Positions 36,295 to 47,264 of a stretch of DNA of 64,000 bases are shown here, in pieces (position 1 is the first letter of the stretch; every line of letters starts with the position of its first letter). Under the pieces are notes generated by a model. It had not been told where the DNA came from. It saw nothing but the letters and a program-made list of their open reading frames with translations, and did no database searches. The stretch is from Erigeron canadensis. Lineage: Eukaryota > Streptophyta > Magnoliopsida > Asterales > Asteraceae. The position numbers were made by a program, and so were the translations under genes. The DNA is taken from positions 2,653,513-2,717,512 of the forward strand of contig NC_057762.1 in assembly GCF_010389155.1 (NCBI RefSeq), in the 5' to 3' direction.

Positions 36295-36580
36295 ATATTC
36301 TGAAATATAATTGTTGTGTAACGGTTGTATTTTGCATAAACGGATAATATATAAGTCTTTTAAAATATGACCGTTATCTAACGGTAATATTTTGTGTGAA
36401 CAGCTTATATAATAGTATGTGTAATGAATATTATAGCATCATTTAATGAGTATATAAACATTTTGAAATATGACCGTTAGACAACGGTAAATTTTTAAAA
36501 ATATAACTGTTAAACAACAGTAATATTTTGTGCCAACGACGTATATAAGTGTATGTGCGGCGAATTTTATAACATAGTAT
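36295..36580 (+). repeat. Degenerate tandem repeats with AACGGT palindromes
   Basis: A unit containing a palindrome of the form ACCGTTA-n-AACGGT followed by AATATTTTGTG and a TTATATAA segment recurs near 36315, 36368-36425, 36472-36500 and 36505-36560. The last unit runs into the first codons of the ORF at 36553. Confidence 0.7.
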
Positions 36581-37560
36581 ACAATAAAATAAATTGTGAT
36601 AAAAGAATGACGTTGTCATGGGATAGGGTGTGGTCTCTTGATGTTCCGTCCAAAGCCAAACATTTGCTTTGGAGAGTTTGTGATGATTTGCTTCCCGAAT
36701 ACAAGATAATTCGAAAAAAGTTAACGATTGCCGATGAAGTTTGTTTCCATTTTGATGGCAAGGATCCAGGAGTTACTCACACCCTTTTAAAATGTGAATA
36801 TGCTAGGCTTGTTTGGTTTGCTTGTCCATTAGGCTTAAGGGTGGATGCCATCATCTTTGACTCTTTAAGTGAATTGATGTCAAATTTGTGTAATGCATGG
36901 GATGATTATGCATTAGCTATGTGGGCAATGGTGGCATGGGGTATATGGTTCAATAGGCACATCCAGTGTCAAGGGAAACAAGGTTTTGATCCTCTAGATC
37001 TTGTTAGAAAGGTGATGAAAGAATTTTACTATTTTCACAAGCCAAACCCCAATGCCAAATTCGTCAACAAGCAATATGTCCAAGAGTCTAGTTGGGTCGC
37101 TCCACCAAGAGGATGGGTAAAAGTAAATTGCCATGTGTCTCGTTTCAGTACTAAAGGTATGGACTTTGGGTGTGTTATTAGGGACGACAAGGGACATGTG
37201 CTCGGATCATTTGCTAACAGATTAAACTCTAGGCCAACAAAGGATCCTCAAGAAACATTAGTGTATGAAAGTTTATTGTTTAGTCTTGATATGGGGTTTC
37301 GGAATATCATTTTAGAAACGGATTGCCTCTCTACAGTTCGTAAATTGCAATCAATGTCTTGGGAGACATCAGAATTTGCTATCTTCCTTGAGGAAAGTCG
37401 AAGCTTATGTCCAGAAGATTATAATCTATTTGTTTATGATATTAAGCTTGATGACAACTTTTTGGCTAATGATGTAGCACGTTGTGCTATAGAGGTTGAT
37501 GACTTCATGGTTTGGATTGATGACCTCCCTACTGGAGTTTTCTACAGTGATTCAGCTTAA
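36553..37560 (+). CDS. Zinc-binding/RNase H ORF of LINE origin (zf-RVT plus RVT_3-like)
   Basis: Intact 335-residue frame. Residues about 15-100 resemble the zf-RVT domain of plant LINEs (WSLDVPSKAKHLLWRVCDDL, then HTLLKCEYARLVWFA). Residues about 180-320 resemble a type-1 RNase H (WVKVNCHVS, GCVIRDDKGHVLGSF, ESLLFSLDMG, ILETDC, NDVARCA). The first catalytic Asp, normally in a VNxDG-type motif, is absent (NCHVS), while the Glu and second Asp positions are kept. There is no endonuclease or reverse transcriptase upstream, so it is a detached LINE C-terminus, either a fossil or a captured gene. The first roughly eight codons come from the tandem repeat in front. A decayed inverted relative lies at 37800-38020. 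Confidence 0.72.
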   Translation: MCGEFYNIVYNKINCDKRMTLSWDRVWSLDVPSKAKHLLWRVCDDLLPEYKIIRKKLTIADEVCFHFDGKDPGVTHTLLKCEYARLVWFACPLGLRVDAIIFDSLSELMSNLCNAWDDYALAMWAMVAWGIWFNRHIQCQGKQGFDPLDLVRKVMKEFYYFHKPNPNAKFVNKQYVQESSWVAPPRGWVKVNCHVSRFSTKGMDFGCVIRDDKGHVLGSFANRLNSRPTKDPQETLVYESLLFSLDMGFRNIILETDCLSTVRKLQSMSWETSEFAIFLEESRSLCPEDYNLFVYDIKLDDNFLANDVARCAIEVDDFMVWIDDLPTGVFYSDSA

Positions 37561-37799
37561 TTACCCTAATGTTTCAAATAAGACTTTAATTTTTAGGAAT
37601 TATTAAGGTCTAATATTGTATTAAATTATTGCATCTATCGGTTTTCGTTTGTGCCCTTTCATTGTAAGAATATATTTTGCTTAACCAGGTGTGTTTAGAA
37701 ATTATGATGTAGAACCAGGATCTAAAAATTAGTTTATACCTATTGCAGAAATGGACTAAACGATGTACTTAAGTATCTATCTAGCAAATGTTTTATAAT
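37561..37799. other. Spacer between inverted RNase H copies
   Basis: AT-rich, no gene. Confidence 0.4.
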
Positions 37800-38020
37800 A
37801 ATTGGTAAACAGAGTTTATTCGTTAGGATATTAATTGACTGCAATATGTGAAATGTATGAAGCCAATTCGTTTCTAAGATGATATACCCAAACCCCATAT
37901 CTAAGACCAAACAACAAACTTTCATTCACTAATATTTTTTGAAGATCCTTTGTTGGCCTCGAGTTTGATCTATTATCAAATGATCCGAGTACATGTCCCT
38001 TGTCGTTCCTAATAACACAC
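37800..38020 (-). pseudogene. Decayed inverted copy of the RNase H segment
   Basis: The minus strand encodes CVIRNDKGHVLGSF and SRPTKD in one frame and LDMGFGYIILETNWL in another, matching the 36553-37560 ORF. The frame change and missing residues show it is non-functional. Similarity begins just after an AG (TTTGCAG) at 38021, as at a splice acceptor. Confidence 0.85.
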
Positions 38021-38140
38021 CTGCAAACAAATAACTCAAATTGATCAGAAAAAAGAAAAATCCAAACAACCCAGACATAACATTTTGTCAAAACAAGGCT
38101 GCAAAAAATAAACACAAATTCCCCCTCAGAAAAGAATAAT

Positions 38141-38385
38141 CATCAATATATAAAGTAATCAGTTCACTACTTTTAACGTTTTATTTTTCATAAACTTCCT
38201 CATTGGGGGCATTTACACAATTAACTAAAAGGAATACAAAATCAATCCATACAAACAACAATTACTAAATTACCAAAAAAAAAGCTGTAAAAAAGAACCC
38301 CTCGGATTGAAATATACATCAATGTATTGGAAATCAGTTCACTACTTTTAACGTTTATATTTTTGAAAGTTCTTCATTGGGGCAT
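38141..38385 (+). repeat. Direct repeat pair, about 70 bp, offset about 176 bp
   Basis: 38141-38213 and 38317-38385 share ATCAGTTCACTACTTTTAAC, then a variable T-rich part, CTTCNTCATTGGGG and CAT. One is slightly shortened. Confidence 0.8.
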
Positions 38386-40069
38386 ATTAATTATAATAAA
38401 TAACCTTTAATCATATACAAATGTGTAGAAAAACCAATTAATTTATAAATAAATCACTTTTCATGAGAAGAAAGGAAAATAAAATATACAAAATCTTATG
38501 AGAGTGAAATATAAATTACTCGATTAAAAGGACTAAGTTGAAACAAAAATCAACGTAGGTAAATATAATTAAAACATACTTATACTTAGAAGCGTGGAAA
38601 TGCTCTGGCGGCGACCAAAATCCGTGTGGTTTCATAGGGCACCAAATGTGATTTATTTATAGCGAGTGTAAGTGATCTCATAGGTGATTTATTTGGGCTT
38701 AGGATGACATTCCAGAGTTCTTGGTTGGGCCAATTCCTTTGGACCAGGTTTGAGTTGTCCGATTAGAAATTTACAATTGAAGCTTAACTCAAATTGGATT
38801 TAAGTTATATTTTCAACTTTTTATAGTAACTAAAGAGAACCCTGCACAAAACGAAAGTTGTGTGGTGGTGAAAGCGATGAATGCCAGTGATGGGTGGTGG
38901 TACTATGATGCGGACGACTAGTAGTGGGGACGGCGGTGACATTGGCAACGACAGCAACGGTGAAGAGTAGTAGGTATTTCAGAAGTAGTTAGATAGACTT
39001 TGTAGATTATTATTTTATTAAAGGTATTTTTGGGACATTAATTAAGAATGCAATTAAAGTAATAATAAGCTAGGGATATTTTTGTCTTTTGAGTTAATTG
39101 TGTTTAAGATGGGAATATAGAAATTGATAATAATAATAACTTTTGAGTAATGATATATCAACCTAATAATCAATCTAAAGCTTTTATCACATGACATGTG
39201 CAATCCACTCATTATCTCTCTCAATCTCTTCCTTTGATTATGACAAATGTTATCATCATGTACTTAGGTTGATTATTAGGTTGTTTTGGTTAGGTTGATC
39301 AATCATTTTCCATAACTTTTTTACCAAAGTTATTGTATACATATACATAGATTAAAAAATACATTAATTGTGTCATTTGTTAATTGTAACAGTATTATTT
39401 TTTATTTGGAATTTGCCGACATTAGTTCATGTACAGCTTTTTTAATGCCTTTAAGCTGAGGTCAATTTGACTATCACAATTGTCTCACAATTAAGTACAA
39501 CTATTTGAATATGTATATTTTGTTGAGAAATGCATATATTGTTTCAAGAGGTAGAATTTACATATACATCCTCTTTTGAGTGACATTTTAAATAGCTTAT
39601 GATGGTGAATGTGAAAAAATTGCCTCAAATGATTGGAATGGTGAGTATAACCTTTTGGAGTGTTGTTAATTGTAGCTTATGGATTCACTGTGCTTATAGG
39701 ACGATCGTAAGGGTTGTGATGGCGAGTATGGCATGCTTATATGGTACCATACGAGGCATATTAATCCTTGTCTATGTATTATGTGGTGGGAAATATGTAT
39801 ACAATGTTTACATTTTAATTGTTCTTCTTATGTAAGAGGTCCAAGCTACAAAGGAAAAAAAAACGTAGGTCATTGAAGCTTGTTAAGTAACAAGTTGTAT
39901 ACGGTTCTAGTTAAGTTAATAGTTAAATTCTAAAAAGTATAATCGTTATTCATATGGTAGTCTGAAATTGAATGTGGTTGAAAGGCAAGTTATGAGTGAA
40001 AAGATCATATCACAATTAAGTGTCCAAATGCAAAGGATTTCATTCAAAGTAAGTCGGGTTATAGTGGGA
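38386..40069. other. Gene-free, with a GGT/GGC patch at 38865-38965
   Basis: The GGTGGTGG/GACGGCGGTGAC patch is of the same style as the other Helitron-like segments. The open frame at 39599-39835 is hydrophobic and unrecognised. Confidence 0.4.
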
Positions 40070-40625
40070 GGTTCATATTTAACTAGGCGAAGGGAGTTTC
40101 CAAAAAATACAATATTTTTATTTGGCGAGCTGCTCTACATCGATTACTTACTTACAAAGCACTTGAAGCTCGTAATTGTAATTTTGGATCTACTCTACAT
40201 GGGATTTTCGAAACATGGGATGAGATGATAGATCACATTCTATGTTACTGCCAATTCTTTTAAAGCTCATGGGACAAGATTAGTCAGTGTGCAAGGTGAG
40301 ACCAATCGTCACTTCGTCAGTTATGAAATTTACTGAACTGTATGATAAGGTTGGTCTTGCCAAGAATGCAAGGAAGTCTTCAAATGCATTATATTTGTTA
40401 CTTGTTGGTGCTTGTGGAAGATTAGGAATAAGAAGATAATTGATCAAACTCATATTAGTATCAATAAAGTTTTTCTTTAGGTTAAAGCCATAAGATTCTT
40501 TTGGTATAAAAGTAGATTGAAAAAAGGTAGTATTACTTGAGAGGATTTGAATAATTTTAATGTAAGTTGATTATTTTGTAAGCTTGTTCTCTATTTCGTA
40601 ATTACGGAATAGTGTGATTATAAAA
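40070..40625 (+). mobile_element. Degenerate LINE 3' end (zf-RVT and C-terminal tail)
   Basis: Reading across frames and stops gives VSKKYNIFIWRAAL, HRLLTYKALEARN, DHILCYCQF, SSWDKISQ and then LWKIRNKKI and RFFWYKSRLKK, the usual end of plant LINE ORF2. Many stops; no function expected. Confidence 0.75.
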
Positions 40626-40970
40626 ATGATACTCACTTTTCAAAAGAAACAATCAAGTGTCCAAATATTACATACCCAAGCTTAGATGCGCCAAACACAT
40701 AAGGTTGAGATTGACCATTAGTTGGCACGCCACACTTTTTTATATGGTGAAGAACAACAGGTTTTGGTGCGTCACACATCAAATGGTGTGACATATCGCC
40801 TTTTGATTTTTTATATTTTTTTTTTCGGTCAATGATAATTAACAACATCACAATGCAATGATTCGTAATATAGTGTCGACTAAATAAAGTTGTATAATAA
40901 TTCATGAATAAAAAATATTGGTTGCCTAAATAATTCACTGATAGATGGCATTACCCTTTTCCAAATATTC

Positions 40971-41305
40971 TAGGGGTGTTTGGTACAATAGAATGGAAAG
41001 AGTGGAAAGAGATTGAGAAAGACTTTTTCATGTTTGGTTGCAATGGAGAATGGAAAAAAGAGATCCGAAAAGTGAAAATTGATTCCATTCCTTCCATTCG
41101 CTATAAACTGTAGAAAATGAATGGGAATGTTTTTTTTTTTTTTTTAATGATCTAATATGTATTAAATTTAATATTTATTTAAAATTTTGTATTTTTCGTA
41201 TATTAATTCTCTGCTTGTATCAAACGACAGAATTCATTCTCTTTCCAAATACTTATTCTCTTTCTCGTTATATTGATTATCTGTTACACCTCGTACCAAA
41301 CACTC
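40971..41305. mobile_element. MITE-like element, 335 bp, short terminal inverted repeats
   Basis: The left end GGGTGTTTGGTAC is nearly the inverse of the right end GTACCAAACACTC. Possible flanking duplication TATTC (40966-40970 and 41306-41310). The internal sequence is also partly self-complementary (GAATGGAA / TTCCATTC). The superfamily is uncertain. Confidence 0.6.
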
Positions 41306-43200
41306 TATTCGTTGTTTAAAAGTCAACTCATCTATTATTTGCAAAAAGAAAAAGTCAAAGTCGCGTATTGCCAACTTCACAGAACAATAAATTTAGCTAA
41401 CAAATGTCACTCGTGTCATTTTCAGCCACAAATGCTGCCCGGACCTCCGGCAAAAACAACGGCGACGGCAAGGTATGAAACACAAAAAACGCCTGTTTCA
41501 GTTTTGATGCTTCTTTAAATCGATTAATTGTTTGATATTTGTTTTTAGTTGACCATAAGTCAACTACTGAATTTATTTGGTTCGCTTCTAAAATGATGAT
41601 TTAGTCTTTAAAATTTAGTATTTTTTTAGATTAGATATTTCATATTTGATCACATGTAAATGTACTTCCAAATTGATAATTATTGATCCATAGGATTCAT
41701 ATATATAATAAAGTGAACATAAAATTTATGGTGTCAAACTGTCAATGTGGGATAACTAACAAGGTACGATGTAGTGCGGTGGCAAACCGATATTTTTTTC
41801 CCGCAGTTATTTAAGTAAGTTTTGGTGGATTTATGCAGTTTTAAACAATATTTGGTGGTTGTTGATGGTGGAGGTGTAAGAGAAGGGGAGAGAGAGGGTG
41901 ATTTGTGCTTCTTTTTAATGGCGGCGAAATGAAGGGGACGTGCCACATTTATATCCTTTAGAGCATCTGATATGGTGCTCGGCGACCATACCGAGTTGTC
42001 TAGCGTCTTTTGGTTTTGGGGTTTCGGCCTTCTTACGTTGATGGACGTCACACGCACACACTTATATAGTTAGCTAAGGGAGTTGTCTTATTTAAAATAT
42101 ATTAAAAAAAAACGTACCTCGCCTTTAATGTCATTGGGTATTGTTGTTGTCTTGTTACTCAAAAAAAGAAAAGGAGAAAAAAAGTGTCCGTCAGCGTTTG
42201 ACAACAATAGGGGTAAAACGGACGAGGATGGAAAAGTTGATGTGCCATCCCATGATGATATTTTCATCCGAAACGATCATTGCTAGTCCTCCTAATATCT
42301 AAACATCATGACATCTCTCGTCAACTTATTTTCTTTCCTCATCTCGTATTATGGTCTTGTTAATGTTTTGTTCTTCGTTCACTACTTGAGAGTTTTTAGT
42401 GGTTTTAGGCATTTTTTGCGATCTTGTGGTGGTGGCCAGTGTAAGAGAGACGGATAGTTGTTACGTGTAACCTTTTTACTGGGCAAGGAAAGCAGGTAGA
42501 AATGAGGCACTTTGATTCATATTTTAGAAATTCAAAGGTGAGGGGAGAGAGAGAGTGACAGAGTATGATTTGCTTTACATGTTAGCATATATGAGATAAT
42601 CCATATCATATTACCATTAGCCATTAGGTACTTTCCACTCATTAAGACACACGTCAGCTACCTGGGATGCTTAAAGTTTGTTATTGACCATGGGAAGGAG
42701 GGATTTGTATGGTCTATGGCTCCACAGTCAGTTGAAAGTACCTGTTACCGTTGATGTGAATTTAACTTTTTCAGTTTGTTGGATGTCAAGAACTTGATTG
42801 AGCTGATTTTGATACACACTTATTCTCCCTTACTCTTGTGATGACAGGACCTCTGGTTTACTTTGGTAACCTTTGTATCACTTTCTTTATCCCACTAAGA
42901 TTGTCCTTATCTTTTCAGATAAAGAAGGTGAAAGTCAACGGATACTTCCAGAATATGAATGTATTGGAGTATTTGCCAAACTTAATATCAAAGAGAGATG
43001 ATATATCATCTTCTTGCGTTGATAAGAAAGATCAATCGAAGTAAATGAACATGAAGATGCAAATTAAGTGAGAATATAAAAGGTATGCAGCTATTGAACT
43101 TAACTCGTATTAATAACTAACCCTAATATATGTCATGCACCATGTGTAATTTCTAATCAAATCTTTTGGTATTGATCATATAGTTGCCAGTCAGCTTAAG
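41306..43200. other. Region upstream of the TNL gene, no firm gene
   Basis: Frames at 41734-42057 (-) and 42083-42286 (+) have no recognised domain. The 42590-43200 part probably contains the TNL promoter and perhaps a 5' UTR exon. Confidence 0.4.
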
Positions 43201-46200
43201 ATGATGCCGCCACCATCTTCTCATCAATGGGCTTATGATGTGTATGTGAGTTTTAGGGTTGAAGACATCCGCAAAACCTTCATGGATCATTTCTTTACTG
43301 CCTTTAAAAGATTAGGAATTCATGTGTATGAGGAAAATGATCAGTTAAATAGAGAAGAGGCATGTATCGAACACTATAAAGTCATTGAACAGTCGCGGTT
43401 TTTGATAGTTGTCTTCTCACACAACTATGCTCTATCAATACCGTGTTTGAAAGAACTCGTTAAAATCCTTGAGTGCAAGGAGTGGAAGAAGGAGAGATGT
43501 GAAGTTTGGCCTATTTTTTATGATGTGAAGCCATCAGTGGTTCGTAATCAAACTGGAAGCTATAAAGAGGCGATGATGAAGCATGAAGCCTCAGATAAAA
43601 CAGAGGTTGTGAAATGGAAGAGAGCTTTAACCATTGCTGGGAACTTATCAGGACAGGATCTCCAAGATACAACCAACGGGTAAATCCTCAATGCTTTCTC
43701 TCCTTCCGATTTAGATAAAATATATCCACTTTACATGCGTATAATTTACTTTTTCCGTTGTTTAAGCAGTACAATGATTTAGTATATACATTCCCTATCT
43801 GTGGTATGATAATCTACTTAGTTATATTACATTGAAAGCTTTACTAGAGGATGCAAAATGGGCTGAAACTGCTACCTCTAGGTCATGCCAATCTGGATAT
43901 AATATATCCAATTCAATTGTAATTACTCTTAGACATAAAACATAGCCCCAATCGACCCATTCATAGTATATTGGAGTTGAAACTGCTACTGATATGTATT
44001 ACACCTATGTTTGTTCTCTGGTCCTCTTCTTAATCATTAACCTCATGCCAGAATCTCTCTTTTATGGCTTTGTAGGCATGAGTCAAAGTTCATTGATATA
44101 ATCTCAAAGGAGATATTTAGTAAACTAATTGATGATCCTATACGTGTTGGTGACATCCTAGTTGGATTGGATGCTCGTGTAGATAAAATGGACTTGCTAC
44201 GATTTTGGGAGCCAAATAAGGTTCATAAGATAGGGATATGTGGCATTGGTGGTATAGGAAAGACAACCATAGCCAAAGTTATCTATAAACTTATGCATAA
44301 ACAATTTGAAGCATGCAGTTTCTGTGAAGATGTTAAAGGTATAGTGAATAAAAACGGACTTGTTCATCTCCGTAAGAAACTTCTTGACGACATTGTAAGG
44401 GATAGGGAATTAAGAATACAGAGTGTTGGCGGAGGTATGAAGGGTAAAAAGGTCCTTATTGTACTTGATGATGTGGATAATCTAAATCAATTTGAAGCTC
44501 TAGCAGGAAGTTTTGACCGGTTTAGTCATGGAAGTATGATAGTGATAACATGCAGAGATAGACAGTTGCTGAGAGCTTTTCAGGTAGAACACGTTTATGA
44601 AGTTGACCTTTTGAATGATAAAGAAGCTCTTGAGCTGTTTAGCAAGTATGCATTTAGAGATGAAAATAGGCATGACGCATTTTTCGAACCTACGAAGAAG
44701 ATACTTCATTATGCTAATGGACTACCTCTTGCATTAAAAACTTTTGGCAGATTTCTTTGCAACAAGACTCTACGTGAATGGGGATATGAGATTGATAAAC
44801 TTGAAAGTGGTCCTCATGCTCTTATTCAGAAAGTGCTTCAAATAAGCTATGATGAGCTAGATGCTGATCAAAAGAACATTTTTCTTGATATTGCATGTTT
44901 TTTTAATGGAGAAAAGAAAGATTATGTGGTGAAAATACTAGATGTATGTGAACCATTTTTTACAACTAATCTCAGAGTTCTAGTTGATAAATCGCTAGTA
45001 ACTATTCGTGAAGATCGGATACACATGCATAATTTGGTCCAAGAAATGGGTCGGCAAATAGTACGTGAAGAATCGAAAGATCCAGGGAAGCGGAGCAGGT
45101 TGTGGTCTCCTACAGATGTGCTTGACGTATTGATTAATGATAAGGTGCATCATGTTTTTTACTTTTTCCGCCTTTCTCTGCAACTATGAACACCAGATGT
45201 GGCACTATGGGTGGGTCGGGTGATGGTCAATGGTTCTGCCCTAACAAGTTCTTTTATTTTTAGTGGAATACGGTGATTGATCCGGACAAACTTGTGTCCA
45301 TTTGCTAATATTATTCATGAATAATTAGTTTCTTATATACAACTGCATAAACTGGATTTGTAAAATAATAGTCTAAATCATGTGTAACTTCTCTTCTTTA
45401 CAGGGAACTGAATTGGTTAAAGGCCTGGCACTAGACCTTTCATGTTCTGATGTTAATATTTCTTGTCAAAGCCTTACAAAATTGAAAAATCTCCGATTAC
45501 TAAACATATATAGAACTTTGAATTACTTTAGAGACACCAGTGCCATACCCTGCAAGGTGGGCACTGCTTCTGGACAGCTTGAATATTTGTCCAGTGAACT
45601 ACAGTTTCTTTGTTGGCATGGGTACCCTTTTCAACATTTACCGTCATTATTCTGTCCTGAAAGCCTCCTTGTACTTGATATGTCATACAGTTGCATCAAA
45701 CAAATCTGGAACCGATCGAAGGTACCCACATTGTTCGTTAAAGAAATATATAGGGATTGGAATATCAGGCTGTCATGTATTTAAGCGTAGGTATAGAACC
45801 CCTCACATTTTAATATTTTAATCCATAAAAAACATGGGGGGCCAATCGTTTAGTCATTATACAATAAATGTCAAACAATTAGTATGTGAGGGGTTCTATA
45901 CCTAAGCTTAGGTACATGACAGCCACACATTAACTTTTCCCATATATATACATATAAAAAGGGGTCAAATGGGTCGGACAGGCGAAAGGGGTTGAAAGTC
46001 AGCCGAAGTCTATTTATCATGCATAGTATATCTCCTAGTTTACTTTTAGTTGACGATTTATGTTGTTTTGTAATTATAGCTGATGAGTTAGTTATTTAAA
46101 ACTAGTTTAAAGGTGTTTTTGAACAAAAGGTGTCTGCTAGTCAACCCGGCCTGTCCTGACCAGTACCGGAAAAGGACCCTGTTTCAATCTTAACCCTGAC

Positions 46201-47222
46201 CTTTCCATCACGATAATGATTTTTTGATTTGTAATCCAATCCTCTTTCTCTTTTTTGTTCACTTTTAGTTGAGGATTTATGTTGTTTTTGTAATTATAGT
46301 TGATGAGTTAGATATTTAAAACTAGTTTTAAAGTGTTTTTGAACAAAAGGTGTCTGCTAGTTAACCCGGCCTGTCCTGACCAGTACCGAAAAAGGACCCT
46401 GGTTCAACCTTAACCCTGACCTTTCCATCACAATGATGATTTTTTTTTATCTGAATCAAATCCCCTTTCTCTTTTTAAATAGGGTTTCAAAGAGCTGACA
46501 TTATTGAAGCTCAGTCATTGTCGCAACATAAGTAAGACACCAGACTTCACAGGAACTCCAAATCTCAAAGAGTTGATGTTTGATGGCTGTGAAAATTTGG
46601 TTGTAATTCACCCATCAATTGGAACTTTAAAGATGCTTATTCTCTTAAATTTAGAAAACTGTAAAAACCTTAGGATTCTTCCCAGTATAGCTCAATTGGA
46701 ATCACTTGAAAATCTCATCTTCTCGGGATGTCCAAAAATGGAAAATTTGGTCGGAATTCACCCATCATGGCATTCTTTCTTTTCTCTTACATATTTTTTG
46801 AGAAGAATTGGTTGTCTCCCTGCTTTGGTGTTGTCTTCTCTGTCGACTTTAGGTGTACTAAGAGTTCTAGATGTTAGCCATTGCAATCTATCAGGCGCTA
46901 GCCTACGTCACCTGGAAACTTTATGTTCACTTGAAGAGTTAAATATGAGTGGAAATGAGTTTACCAATATTGATGCAAACTTAAGTCAGCTTTCTCGACT
47001 TTCATGTCTGAGAATGGTTGGTTGCAAGAAGCTTCAATTTCTGCCCAAACTTCCTTCTTCGATCCTAAACCTTGATGCACAACATTGCACTTCACTCCAG
47101 GAACTACCAAAGCTATCTGCTATGTACTGTGCCGGCTGTGCTGTCTTCGATTTTAAGAATTGTCCAAAAGTGGTTGAGAAACAGGCCATCGAAAATCTTC
47201 TTACAACGTTTCTGCCTCAGGT

Positions 47223-47264
<42 letters not shown>

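Noticed and set aside
42838..43044. Extra 5' coding exon of the TNL
   Set aside because: No domain similarity; stops before the TIR exon and no convincing in-frame splice join was found. At most 5' UTR.
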